Source: Emergomyces orientalis (lineage: Eukaryota > Ascomycota > Eurotiomycetes > Onygenales > Ajellomycetaceae). Taken from it: a DNA stretch of 64,000 bases. The stretch lies in assembly GCA_002110485.1 (NCBI GenBank), contig MOWL01000067.1, positions 1,984,001 through 2,048,000 on the forward strand, written 5' to 3'. The position numbers and the translations under genes were made by a program. This document shows positions 33,784 through 45,553 of the stretch, piece after piece; the first letter of the stretch is position 1; every line of letters begins with the position of its first letter. The notes beneath the pieces were generated by a model, which had not been told where the DNA came from, searched no databases, and saw only the letters and a program-made list of their open reading frames with translations.

Positions 33784-35183
33784 CTAGTCGCCTCCCTCGG
33801 CCCTCCCGCGGACATCAGACGGCTTCCGCACCTTTCTCCGCAGCTTCATCGCCCACCCAGCCATTTCAGGGTTGATAGGGTCTATTCTCGGTGCACTCAT
33901 TCCGTCAATATAGTCTTCAGAACCAATTGCGGACTGCAAAAGGGGCGGTTCATCCAGCGATTGATTGAACATATACTCCTCGTACTTATCCCAAGAATCT
34001 TGGTCCTAGATCGTATAGTCAGTAAAAGGATATTCTTTTTCCAAAAAGATTTTTAGTAGTAGGAGTATTTTGGGTTTCCATACATTCTCATCAATCCATG
34101 CATATGTCTCCCACTTCTCCTCCTGCATCCGTCTCAGTAGTCCATTATTGCTGGCAATATTCCCCGTTTCCGCCTCCGCGGATTTGACTTTCATATCGAT
34201 TGCGCGGGCCTCCGTCTGCACAGCGCGAGACGCTCCCTCTTCGTCGGGGTCACGTTTGCCTTTTGCCAGGGCTTTATTCCGTACGGATACCTCGTCGAAT
34301 GCGTCGAGATGATGGAGCTGTGGCCGGAGTTGGACGACCGCAGAGAGAGGTGCTAAGTGCAATTCATCTTTAAAAAAAAAATCACCGCCCTATCAGCAAA
34401 TAGGTAACAACCAAAGAAAGTAAAATGCTCAAAATCACACATACTATCCCTAAAAGCCCCCAACATATAAACCGGATCCCCATCGACAGGCTCCTTGATC
34501 CTCCCCCCGAGTGTCTGTGTCGTCATAATAGCCCCAGCTTTCTCATCTTCATAATCCATCATACCCTCCTCATCCCCAGCAAAAATCGGTGGTCTTTTTC
34601 TTCCCATCATTATCCCATCCTCCTCCTCATCTACACCCGCGGCACCAACACCAGCACCAGCAGCACCAACGGCCCCCTTAGCCCTGGCCCCTGTATTAAA
34701 ACCACCCGCCATCCCCATCGTCCCGCCTTCAGCAATAACCCTACTCTTCCTCAGTGCATTTCCATATCTAAGCCCCTTCTTCTCATCGTAATTGACATGC
34801 GTGTTAATAGGGATGTCAACTTCCACTAAGCCCGTGCGCGGCTTTAGACGTAGCTCTGTAGGTTTCTGTTGGTGTGTGGCATTGTAGGGTTGTGTAGCCT
34901 GGCGGTCTGGGTATTGGAGGAGGAAACGTCGGATTTGAGAGTCAGTTATGTAGATATCGTAGGAGGCAATTACTGGGTCGGCTGTGGGAGGGATGGGTGT
35001 GTTTGCGGAGGCGGATGCGGATGCCGGAGCGGCGGCGGCATTGGTGGTGGCTGCGCATCTTGTTAGTTTTACAGATATAGGATTTGGGCACGATTCAGCC
35101 TTTTCATCTTATGGGTATTTTTCTCTCGACTTCTTGTTATTAAGGAGCGTGGGCACGGTGATAACCGTTGACTTACGAGACAT
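33784..35183 (-). CDS. RPC37: DNA-directed RNA polymerase III subunit Rpc37/RPC5 (Sin-like)
   Basis: Subunit of RNA polymerase III that, with Rpc53, forms a TFIIF-like subcomplex for initiation and termination. Four exons join: 35183-35177, 35050-34445, 34367-34084 and 34005-33784, giving 372 residues. The first exon is only 7 bases (ATG TCT C), which requires the acceptor at 35052-35051 to keep frame. Supporting motifs are DPVIASYDIYITDSQIRRFL and LQYPDR near the N-terminus, VNYDEKKGLRYG, DNELHLAPLSAVVQLRPQLH in exon 3, and a final WDKYEEYMFNQSLDEPPLL segment. An Ala/Gly-rich low-complexity stretch lies in the middle. The N-terminal 20 residues are Ala/Thr-rich and probably disordered. It is nuclear. 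Confidence 0.92.
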
Positions 35184-35944
35184 GGTAGGGAATAAAGAGC
35201 TGGATGGCGTAAAACGATACGGAGAAGAATGAAGCTGGAGTGATCACGATTCGGCTAATTCAGTCCATTGAAAACAATAGATTTTGGGAAAAGAGATAAG
35301 TCGAATAAATCATGTTTGTTCCAGAGGGCTTAACGTAGAGGGTCGAGGTGGACTTGTCGATATTTCGAAGTCAGGTGCATTGGCGTCACAAATAAAAAAA
35401 AGATGTTGGTCTAAGCTCCCGTGGCACATCCAAACCCTAAATTTAGTTCGCTTGGTCTTGTATGCTTTCGTAAGCTTAAGCAAATGCAATGGCCAATTGA
35501 TAGATAGTTAGAGACGCCCACGGACCCTATTATGTTTTACGAGAACTAGCATTAATCAGAAATATGCTCATAATCTTTTTTCTTCGTACGAAACATCATT
35601 CAGGTGGGGGGATTACGGATACATTTGGACTAATTGAATAGAGCCAAACAAAACTATTAATAGCGCCAATCATTCAATTTTTTAAACTTCATGAAATAAA
35701 ATATTGACTGATATACAGGCGTCTGGCTATATATATGTCGGGATATATAAAGAGCTGAGACTGTAAAATGATTTTTGAAAACAAATGAGCAGTTAAAAAA
35801 AGCCACATAAACGGTTTGATCCCAAAAGGTTGCTGTATGCAAACATAAAATAAAATAAAATAAACCAAAATTTCGCGCGCCAGGTCCTCGATATGATGAA
35901 AACCTCATAGATGCAGAGATAGAATAGAGATGTGTTTGTACGTA
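35184..35944. other. Intergenic region between RPC37 and the sulfite reductase gene
   Basis: Promoter side of RPC37 and 3' side of the sulfite reductase gene, both minus strand. AT-rich towards 35640-35870, with a short AAAAT run at 35850-35863. No gene is supported. Confidence 0.55.
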
Positions 35945-38900
35945 TCACTCCTCATCATCATCATCATCTTCCGCAACCTATATCAAACCATTCATCAGTA
36001 AAAGTCTCCACAAACAAAAAATGAAAAAGCGGCAGAGAAACAAAAAGGAAGATTCAACCTACATCATCATGGAACGTCTTCCCCTCCGTCGTCTCCTTAA
36101 TAATACCAGCCCTTATACACCAATCACCAAATCTCTCCGGCTCCCCTCCTTCAACCGTCCCCGCCCGCCGCTCAAGCGAATACCGCTTCAGTAAATCTTT
36201 CATAATCTCCAAAATCTCGTCCTCCTTAATCGAAGCTCGGTACAGCTTATTTAACCGTTGCCCGTGATACCCACCGCCCAGATACATGTTATACGCACCA
36301 AACGCTTTGCCCACAAACGCAACCTCGGCAAGCCAGGGCCGCGCACACCCGTTCGGACAACCCGTCATGCGCATGACGATACTATCCTTGCTAAGGCCGT
36401 TCTCCTCGAGACAGTCCTCGAGTTTATCGATGAGGATGGGTAGGTAACGTTCTGACTCGGCCATGGCGAGGCCGCAGGTGGGGAAAGCTACACAGGCGGA
36501 AGACGAAAGGCGCAGGCCGGAGAAGGCCGTGTTATCGAGTTTATATTCAGCCAGCAACCCTTTTATGGTGGGGAGATCAGCGTCTTCGAGGTTGGAGAGG
36601 ATGAGGTGCTGGTTGCCTGTGAGGCGGAACTCGCCCTTGCCCAGCTCAGCAAGTTTGCGGAGACCCGTGCGCATGGCGAACGAGGCGGTGTCTTCGATGC
36701 GGCCGTTCTCGATGAAGAAGGTGAAATGGTTCAGACCCCTTTCGTCCCTTTGCCAGCCGAAGGTGTCGATGTTAGAAGCGAATTTGAAGGGGCGTGGCGG
36801 GGCGAAACGGAGGCCCGACGGAAACAGGTCTTCAACTTTAGCCTTGAAGACGTCCGCGCCCATGTCGTCGATTGTGTACTTTAGACGGGCGTGTTTGCGG
36901 TTTTGCCGATCGCCATGATCGCGCTGGACGAGCATGATCTTTTCACATACGATGTGGGCTTGGTCTGCGGGGACAAAGCCGAACATGCTTCCTGTTCGCG
37001 GATAGGTCTTTTTATTGCTGTGTGTCACGCCCATTCCGCCTCCGGCGAGAATGTTGAACCCTTCCAAGTGGCCGTCGGATCCTTTGATGGCAATTAGGCC
37101 GATATCGTGGGCGTAAACATCGGTGTCATTGTGTGGGGGGATGGCAATTGTAATTTTGAATTTTCGGGGGAGGTAAGTAGGTCCATAGAGGGGTTCATGG
37201 TCAACGACGGCGTTACCGGCTACTTGGATTTTGGTATCCTTGTCATCCTTCAGCCAGATTTCGTGGTAGGCCGTGGTTGAGGGAAGCAAATGATCACTGA
37301 TACGTTTTGAAATGGCGTGAACTTCCTTATGATAGTATGACAGCTCTGGAAGACTGCTGCACATCACGTTTCGGTTTACATCACCGCACGCCGCAATGGT
37401 GGTCATCAGGGCCTGGTTGATGGCTTGCATGGCAGACTTCAGCTTCCCCTTGACAACGCCATGGAACTGGAAGGTCTGACGGGTTGTGAGCTTCATCGTC
37501 TCGTTTCCATGTGCGCTGCTAATGGCATCCATTTGCAACCATTGCTTTGGCGTTGCAACACCACCTGGCAATCGGCAACGAATCATGAAGGAGTAGGCAG
37601 GCTCCAGTCCCTGAGCCTTGCGTTCATCTCTCACGTCGCGATCGTCTTGCATATACGTACCATGGAACTTGGTAAGCTGCTGATCGCTTGCGGAAATTGC
37701 TCCAGTCGATTCATCGAGTAGGCCTTCTGCAATAGTGCCTCGCAAATAGTTGGACTGTATTTTAATATCCTCATTGGTCATCGGTGGCGGTTCCTCCGGC
37801 AGTCCCTCAACTTTATCCACGCCCAAAGCCCGCCACAGTCTCGGCTCCCATTCTTGATATCCCGTGTGGAAAGCGTCAGGGTCCTGATCATCTCCGAGGC
37901 CGATCTCAGTCAATTTCTTACCGCCAAGGAACGATACACGAGCGTCAAGATCCTTGCCGGGCTTGTTGTAGTAGATCCTGTCTTCTTTTCGGGGCCAGTA
38001 GTGGCTGTCTCCGAGTGCGAAAACCGAGTAGTGGATGGAAGAGAGGTCGAGGTCTCCAGAGTTCTTGACGACCTCCCACAACGCACGACCATTCTGAGGA
38101 AACTCGCCCTGGCCAGCTGTACTGGTAATAAACACTACATTTTCCTCAGTAGCGAGATCCTCGATGGGGTAATCATCCATAGCCATAACCATAGTTTTCA
38201 AACCACGAGCCTTGCCACGGTTACCTAACCGCTTAGCCAAGTTCTCACCGTTGCCGTTGTCAGACGCGAATAAAATAGTGAGAGGTGCGCCAAAGAGACC
38301 CTCCAGAAGCTTGTCATAGGAATCTTTAGCAGCCCGTTTTTGCAGAGCCCGAACCTCCGTCCCATACGATTCCGACAGGATTGCCGAAAACTGGGGATGC
38401 CGTTTCATCAGCTGAGTGAGCTGGTTGTCCCGTCGGAGGAACTCTTCCAGCTCCCGCTTGATCCTCTCGGAATCGAGAGCGAAATTGGGCTCTCCTTTCT
38501 CCGCATTTTTCGGGTTCCATCTATAAAGCGGCCAGTATCCCAAATCGACAGCCTTCTTCGTTTCCTGCAAAATGGTCAAGGGCGATTCATTCTCTTTGTT
38601 GTACGGTAGATAAGCAAGAACCACAGAAGGTCCGTCGAATTGATCGGCTTCCGCCATTGCTTGCAAGACCTGGGTATACGAGCCATACACGGCAACGGAT
38701 GCGACATATGCATTTCCGAAGTTCATGGCGTAAAGACCAATATCCTTCTTCCTCCGTGTCGCATCGGCGGCAGCACGCTCAGAGTAAGGTTGTGAGTCGA
38801 TAATGAGCATGTTAACGTTGGCACCCGAGGCGAGGACATGGTGAACACCAGAGTTGCCGAGATCATAAGCCCATGCATCAGAGCCAATAAGCCACTGCGA

Positions 38901-40881
38901 TTCCTTCGAGAAGAACTGTTTCGACTGCAGCAGTTTCCTTGCTAGAGATGACCCATCAACATCCAGCCGAGAAATCACATCGCCAGAGAGACTATTCGCC
39001 TTGACCGGGTCTGCTGCGTTTAATGCCCATCTCGAAAGCCAATTCTTGGGAGTATCAGTTGCAAACGCGTTTGACTTGGCGGCTTCCGCGACCTCACGAA
39101 TGAAACTCTGTCGGCCTTCGATGCGAGCAATTAGCGAACCGAACCCGTACTCTGGTGTGGAAGCAATTGTGCTGGAGATCCCTGCATTTTCGGAACCAAG
39201 TTGATTGGCAACATAAAGACGAGTGCTAAACAGTTGGTTCAAAATCTTCATGTACGCATTTTCAGCCTCCGGCTGGGTTTGGGCAGTAACGGCGGGAGAA
39301 ATCTCCTCGGGAATCTTTTCGCTGCCAACTTGAAGGTTCTGAATTGGCGAGTCAGACGAAAGGTTTTGGAAAATGCCACGAAGAGCTTGGCGGGACGTTG
39401 AAGGTTCGATATACCCCAGTCGATAACCAACTAGTTGAGGCGCCCTTCCGCTGTCGGTTGGTTGCGACAGGCTTGACAAAAGATCCAGGAACGCAGGGCC
39501 CCATCGGGTAGTTTTGCGCACTTGCTCCAGGACCGCAATACGCTCAATCGACTTGGGAATAGCACGAGATATTTGGCTACCAACCCAGGGACGATATAGA
39601 CGGGCGGTAATAAGGCCCACGTTGGCAAAATCAGCCTTGCTCCTAGGATCCTCAAGCACGTCGACGAAGACACCCGTGGAGCCGAAAACAAAGATGGCCG
39701 ATTTAGCATTATCCGGTCCGGTGTATTCAATGGCATGATACTGGCGCCCGACTAGCTGTGACAGCACATCCCATATTTTACTGGTGATTTGGAAGATATC
39801 TGAAGCATCCACGGGCCGGACAGTTAAAGGCTCCACCGTGGTAGCTGACGAACTGGCCGGAACTCCATCAGACCCGCTGTCACTTCGAGACGACGCGATG
39901 GAGGAATTTTCATTGGCAGATGGCTTTGACGGTAGCGAAATCTGGGAGGCGGACAGACCACCAGCTTGCCCCTCGCTCCGTTCTCCCAAATCCTCCTCCA
40001 CAATGGTAGTTACACGGCCAGAACTTGCATACAACGTATGCGGGGCATTCGACGGCACCTGAGCATGCTGAACATCTTCCAAATCTAAGATCTTCTTGAC
40101 AAGCTCCGGATCCTCTGCCGCAATTGGATGATCGTCGCGGGAGTTGGTTGCGTCGAAGAAATGGATCACTCCTTTTCCAGACTTCGCCGCAAGCGAATGT
40201 GCCGTCAAGGCAATATCCTGAGCTTCTTGCAGCGTTTCTGAATGCAAAAAGGAGAAGCCACATTGGCGGATAGAGCTGATCACAGAGTAATCGGGGAAGG
40301 GGGCTGGGTCCAGCGAAACATGAATGACAAGGGGGTGGTTTGCAAGTCTATATAGATAGGGTATAGATGAAAGGAGGACAGAGGAAGAGGCTGTGATGGC
40401 AACGCGGTGGCCTGACTGCAAAGGCTGGAATGCCGACAGCAGCGGGTCCTCATTCTGACGGAGAGCGCGGACCTGCAACGGGAATAGTTAGATTGAAATC
40501 CCCGTACCAACAGCAATATACTGTGGGGAGAAAAAGAAAAGAAAAGAAAAGAAAAGAAAAGAAACTATTAAAAAAAATGAGTTAATGAATTGTCATACCT
40601 CCGGGACTCGCTGCGACACTACTCCCTGCGCATTACCAGCGGAGAGTTGGCGGAGGTGCTTGGAGAATAGGGAGTCGGTTTGGAGGGATGGCTGAACCGA
40701 CAAGACCAGATCACTCGAGTGATAAGCGATCCTGGCCACTACGCAATCCGAAAACAGGCAGTCAGCATTGAATCAAAATCAAAATCAAAATCTCCCAATT
40801 CACAAGCAGAAGGGCAACGATTAGGACGAAAATGAAAAAAGTTCACATACCGGCCTCTCCTGCGTTTGACACCGGCCCCAT
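35945..40881 (-). CDS. MET5: Sulfite reductase (NADPH) hemoprotein beta subunit
   Basis: Reduces sulfite to sulfide in assimilatory sulfur metabolism, with the flavoprotein alpha subunit (Met10) as electron donor. Four exons: 40881-40851, 40738-40599, 40472-36063 and 35977-35945, giving 1537 residues, the usual fungal size. The N-terminal 700 residues are the pyruvate:ferredoxin-oxidoreductase-like part. A flavodoxin domain follows (LTILFASDNGNGENLAKRL, TSTAGQGEFPQNG). The siroheme/4Fe-4S half has MKLTTRQTFQFHGV, then the cluster-binding cysteines in SSSACVAFPTCGLA and TGCPNGCARPW. The first exon is only 31 bases and the last 33; the last encodes VAE, five Asp and two Glu before the stop. Intron 2 carries a GAAAA pentanucleotide repeat. 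The product supplies sulfide for cysteine, the sulfur donor of the ergothioneine enzyme encoded at 10516. Confidence 0.97.
40528..40563 (+). repeat. GAAAA pentanucleotide microsatellite in intron 2 of the sulfite reductase gene
   Basis: About six tandem AGAAA units lie inside the intron 40598-40473. On the coding strand they are a TTTTC-rich pyrimidine tract, so length changes could affect splicing. Confidence 0.8.
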
Positions 40882-40903
40882 TGCAGCTGAATTTCAAGGG
40901 CCC

Positions 40904-40916
40904 GGGGGGGGGGGGG
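40904..40916 (+). repeat. 13-base G run just upstream of the sulfite reductase start codon
   Basis: Uninterrupted G homopolymer 23-35 bases upstream of the ATG at 40881 (C run on the coding strand). It should lie in the 5' leader of the mRNA or the core promoter. Confidence 0.85.
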
Positions 40917-41200
40917 TTGTATAGAGATAAGAGACCAATATCAGAGCGCAGGCATAACCTCAAAACTTGCAGTTAATCCAATCCCAAAGGGTATATAATT
41001 TTGCTATATACACTGAGATAGAAATCAATAAGTAAGAATTGAAAAGCAGAAAAGAAGGAGAAAAAAATATAAATATAAAAAAACTAAATAATAAAAAAAA
41101 GACCAAGAAGCAGTGCTTAATCCCAAATGACCCCCGTTTTTACCTGTCAATTCATTGTTTTTGGTCAGCAAAAAAGCGGCTCTCCTCCAAAGCGGGGGCC

Positions 41201-41207
41201 GTGATTG
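41201..41207 (-). promoter_or_regulatory. Possible CCAAT box of the sulfite reductase gene
   Basis: GATTGG on the plus strand reads CCAATC on the minus strand, about 320 bases before the ATG at 40881. The fungal HAP complex binds CCAAT. A single pentamer is weak evidence. Confidence 0.25.
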
Positions 41208-41619
41208 GTCTGCGATCACGACATCGGTGCAAACAAGCCAAACAGGGGCGAGGGGTACCAAGTACAGCACCGTCCATATAATTTCCAGCTATTTGGCACG
41301 CCATTCAAATGTACCAGGTACCTGCTGTCACTCTAGCGCTGCTCCCCTACAACACCCATTCTCGGGCGAGAACTTTGCGTCTCTTGCGTGCTTGAGCCCC
41401 ATCATGCATACTCACGGGGTGGATATCTCTGGCGGAGAATGTTCGATCTGACACCATTCCCCGTTGCGCTGACGAGACGAGATCAGTATTATTGTCGGAC
41501 AGAGTTATAGAAAAGGAAAAGCAAGAAGCAAAATAAATATTAAAAAAAAAGGTTCAAAAAAAGGTCAAAAAAAAAGATCAGCTTAATCATAATTATATTG
41601 GCATTTCTCTTATTCATGG

Positions 41620-41650
<31 letters not shown>
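41620..41650 (+). repeat. Poly-A tract (31 A)
   Basis: The longest homopolymer in the window, in the spacer between the sulfite reductase and KEI1 genes. On the minus strand, the direction of KEI1 transcription, it is poly-T. Confidence 0.9.
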
Positions 41651-41652
<2 letters not shown>

Positions 41653-41836
41653 AAAGAGGATGAAAAAACTGTTAACTAAACTACAGAAGAATGAACCAAC
41701 AGATGTGCCAGGTGGTATGAAAAAAAGTTTCCATTTTACATCACAGCATATATCAAGGAGAAAATACACCATTAAGAAACTGACAAAGGCGGCGGGAATG
41801 GAAATGAAAACGAAAAATATAAAGCATGACAACAAT

Positions 41837-41886
41837 GCAGTGAATATATAGATATAGATATAGAGATATAGAGATATATATATATA
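41837..41886 (+). repeat. GATATA-type microsatellite
   Basis: Imperfect tandem GATATA/GAGATATA units ending in a TA dinucleotide run, downstream of KEI1. Confidence 0.8.
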
Positions 41887-42094
41887 ACCCGAAAGGAGGG
41901 CAAGGAGATATGCATATGTTTATCCACGACGAGCATGGGGGGGGGAAGAGGGAATAACAAAGAAAAAAAAAAAAAAAAAAACACCCGTCCAAGAAGAGGA
42001 GTAGGAAGGGTAATAACAAAAGCAAAAGAAGAAAAGGAGAACTCCTTCCAGCCCGCCATCCGTACAATACATGTACACCCATTTCCTCAACAAA

Positions 42095-42360
42095 CTTGAT
42101 AACAGGAAAAGAAAAGAAAAAGAAAAAGAAAAAAGATTCAACTGAGCCCCAACCAACCAACCCCTGTACCATGTACCACATCCATATATAAGCGTATAAG
42201 GAACGGAAACAAGCAAAAATAATAAAGAAAAAAAGAAGGGAAAAAGAGAGGAAGAAACGAAGGAGACCTGGAAGAGGAAGTTGGAGGGAGGAGAAATGAG
42301 GGAGAGAGAAAATAGGGAGGCAAGAGGGACAAAGAGGAGAAGAAAGAAATGAAAATACCA
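42095..42360 (+). repeat. Purine-rich (GA) tract
   Basis: Two long stretches (about 42095-42140 and 42205-42355) are nearly all A and G on the plus strand, including GAAAAA repeats. On the transcribed side this is a long polypyrimidine 3' region of KEI1. Such tracts can adopt triplex structures. Confidence 0.75.
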
Positions 42361-42896
42361 CACCTCACATTCCCTGTTCCCCATTCCTTTCGGGTGTATT
42401 ATCGTTGGGAGGTTGTTGTTGTTGTTGTATGTGTTTATGTATATATATTTATGCTCATGTTTATATGCATGATAGGGGAGAAAAAGGAAGAAGAAGAAAC
42501 GAGCCAAATCCGTACATGCGAATCAATCATCGAAATTTCGCCCCGGTTTCGTTTGAGTTGCGCCAAAAATGGGAAGATGTCGTTCTGTCTGTTCTGTGCA
42601 CACAAACAGAGAAAGTAAGTTTTTTTGTTGGTTGTCTTCGGTGGAGGATCCTAGATATAGAGATAGGTGGGCAGTATGTTAAGGAAGAACAAACGCGGGG
42701 AAGACAATAGCGAGGTCATGGTCATAAATCGATCGAAATGGGGGGCGGCCGATCCGCGAATGATGATTTTCTTTTTTATCATCCTTATGTTGTTTACTTC
42801 CTTATATCTCGAACGAGGTCTCGTGTGTCGGCCCGGGTAATCCGGTGTATAAAAGCAGCAGGGGTGATGTTATACCCTCCTCTTCTCGGCCAATAT

Positions 42897-44154
42897 TTAC
42901 CGCCCCTCCGACAAGTCGTACATTTTCACCGATTGGCCCACTAGTGATTGGTTCCGGCTATGGTTGTTACTGTGGCTCTGTTGCTGCTGTTGCTGCTGTT
43001 GCTGTATTATCGCGGCCTGCACAGTAGCGTGGGAAGGGAGTGGTGGTCCCGTCCCTGACCGTCGACGTCTTTCCCGCTCAGAAATTCCACTCCCCGGGCT
43101 AGCATTCCCCGCACTTATAGGATCAACGCTCTTGCGGAATTTCCTATTCATCCCATTCATCCAACTATGATCATCATCTTCAAGCCAGTAGCTGCGGCCC
43201 ACGGAAACAAGAATACGGCCCACTTTGCCCTTCCACCCTTGTCCCTCTGGCGATCGGATGCTGAACGGGTTCGGATCGATATCGACGTTGCTGAGCATCG
43301 ATGAGTTGCGGCTGTGTGCGGGTAGGGAGGTGCGGCGGCGGGATTCTACCACGGATGTTCGGGCGTGGAAGGAGTACTGCAGTATGCATTGGCGCGCAAA
43401 TGCCAGCATGACAAACACGAAGTACACGCGGATGGTCCACAGTGCACATATTATGGCGATGCTCTGCAAGCTTTCCGGTTGCAGGACACCGTTTCCAAGG
43501 CTTGCGGAGCCAGATGAATCTGCACTGACGGTTCCGGCCGGGCCGGGGGCGGGCTGAGCACTGGCTACGACACCCTTCCCGGCACCGCCCTCCACGACCA
43601 CGGAAGAGACGTTGAATTTTGGATCGGTGAAGCCGGATGCGTCGGCCATCATCGAGCTGCTAGGGCCTGAAGTTGCTGAAATATTGTGTTGCTGTTGGGA
43701 GATTTTGAGGAACCAAGTAACCGCAAATGCGGCTGTGTATGCCGCGTTGATGACGCTGTCGATCAGGTAGAACCAGGCTAGCGCAAGACATTGTAGAGGA
43801 GATTGTAGTCGGACATGCGGTGCCAGGAAGGCGGCCAAGGCTAATCCGAGGATGGAATATATGTACATCGACAGCTGGAATGGGGAGAGCTGGTAACCGG
43901 TCAAGAGAGCAAGCAGGCCATAGAACCCGCTAATTTTGTTCAAGAGAAGAGAGAGTGTGATGAGGGTGGCACCGGTTTGTAGGCTCATCACATATAGAAA
44001 GGACTGGTAACCGTGTAAAAGTTAGCAAAGACGTGCTATTGAAAACTATCAAATATCTCGTTCACTCAATCATTGCTGAACCCTTTCGAGACGGAGAAAG
44101 GAGACAACGTACCTGTGGCCGCGGAATGCGGAGGAACCGTAATGAAATGCCCAT
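42897..44154 (-). CDS. KEI1: Kei1-like regulatory subunit of inositol phosphorylceramide synthase
   Basis: Golgi membrane protein needed for the activity and localisation of the inositol phosphorylceramide synthase Aur1. Two exons, 44154-44113 and 44003-42897, give 382 residues. The first 14 codons (MGISLRFLRIPRPQ) come from a 42-base exon; the family-typical MSLQTGA-type segment follows the intron. The Kei1 domain (about residues 15-240) shows four hydrophobic segments: ATLITLSLLLNKISGFYGLL, a MYIYSILGLALAAFLAP segment, LALAWFYLIDSVINAAYTAA and SIAIICALWTIRVYFVFVML. Between the last two is a Ser/Gly-rich lumenal or cytosolic loop. The C-terminal 140 residues are a polar tail with RRRTS and RRRRS patches and a poly-Gln run. 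The essential Kei1-Aur1 pair is fungus-specific. Confidence 0.9.
42975..43010 (-). repeat. CAG/CAA tract coding poly-Gln in KEI1
   Basis: In-frame run of nine Gln near the C-terminus of the Kei1-like protein, followed by a Ser/His/Asn-rich stretch. Confidence 0.85.
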
Positions 44155-45553
44155 TTGGCTGGTGTGAGAACGCAGCGGGCTGCGACAGATGCCCTTTTGG
44201 CGGTCGCAATAAGAAACACGGCCTGCAGAGCAAGCGAACTATCTTTGTCTGCACCGTGGCGGTCACCAGCTTCTACCAAGAGAGGAGGAAGAGAGAGGGA
44301 GTGATGGGGGGAAGGGAGGGACAAATAATGAAGGTGAAGATAGGAGAGGAGTGAAGCTGGAGGATGGTTGTTGGTATTTGACAGAAGAGATATTATTTTG
44401 ATAGCATATGAGAAATGGAAAAGTGTTTGAATTGTTTCTTGTGCTGGATCATTGCTTGTCTCTTCTGCTTCTGCTTTTTCTCCGCTTGGGTCCGCATTTT
44501 GCTTGGCCTACGATTAGCGCCGACGCCAACAACCAGCCCCCAACACCTACAAGAAGTACAAGAAGTAGGAAAAGAAGAACCTACCCTGGGAATTTCTCCG
44601 GCTGCCAGCCCCTGACAAAATCTATAGTGGGAAAGGGCATAAAAAGCTTCCTTGCTAGTAGATATTACTGTGCATCTGATAGCCGGAAAATAGTAGATTA
44701 AACAGATAAATAATAGATAAAGAGATGCAAGGGTTATTATTATTATTGAACTCCATGCTGACATACCAACGTTGTTTATTCTGAGCTTCTTCTGTTACAA
44801 AATAGTTTCTGCAATATCATGGTACAGGGTACAATGAAGGAAACCCCCTGGCATGTGCATAAACATGCTTTTCCACGGGTGAAGAATTAATACAAAGCTT
44901 GGCTGTTGTTTAAACTGTGAAGAATGCAGGTCTATAACTTCCGTTCAGCGTTTAAAAAAATATACATATATAAATAAAATCATCGCTCCGCACTTATATA
45001 GGGCAGAGAGTTCGATCAATATCCTCTTCTAGTAGGGACTGTAGATAAATAGCTATACACTAGAAGACAAGCGAATGTTTGGAAACTTTGCTATATAGAA
45101 TAAGGTCGAGATAGAAAAAAATTAAAATTAAAATAAAACAAAAGCGAAACAGTTATAAGAGCAACCAAACAACTCCGTGGAGCAATGCAAGAGGAGAAGT
45201 GGGTAGTAGTGAAAATAAATAAGATATAAAAAAAAGAGAATCCCAAAAATAAAGAAACGATCAGGTCCATAGTCAATAATGCAAGGTGTGCCCTTTGGGA
45301 ATTTAACTCGCTTCAACATGGAAGCTGCAGTAATGACAAAAGTAATAATAAGAGCGCAAAGTAATCAATCGATGGTGAATGCAAAACCTTTGATCTACGA
45401 TTTCCCTAGCAGAGAAGGAGGGAAGGACTTGACGGAGAGAATGAAGAGGGACCATTACAACAATAATAAGGCGGAGCAATAGATGCGGTAGAACTGAAAC
45501 AAAAGCTGGATATCCTTAATATTGAAACCATGCGAGCAATTTCCCCTTTTTCC
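44155..45553. other. Intergenic region between KEI1 and YPT6
   Basis: Promoter side of KEI1 and 3' side of the Rab gene, both on the minus strand. AT-rich from about 44880 to 45270. No supported gene; frames are short and low in complexity. Confidence 0.55.

Larger units (their letters stand above)
40882..42896. other. 2 kb spacer: sulfite reductase promoter and long purine-rich 3' region of KEI1
   Basis: The left part (40882-41500) is the promoter of the sulfite reductase gene and holds a 13-G run and a reverse CCAAT box near 41204. The right part is almost pure A/G on the plus strand over long stretches, with a 31-A run and a 19-A run. The minus-strand frames of 60-200 codons here consist of Phe/Leu/Ser runs caused by this composition and are not genes. 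Confidence 0.65.

Noticed and set aside
41613..42507. Minus-strand open frames of 70-200 codons rich in Phe, Leu and Ser
   Set aside because: They are translations of purine/pyrimidine tracts and homopolymers. Overlapping frames are all open at once, and no domain or splice support exists.
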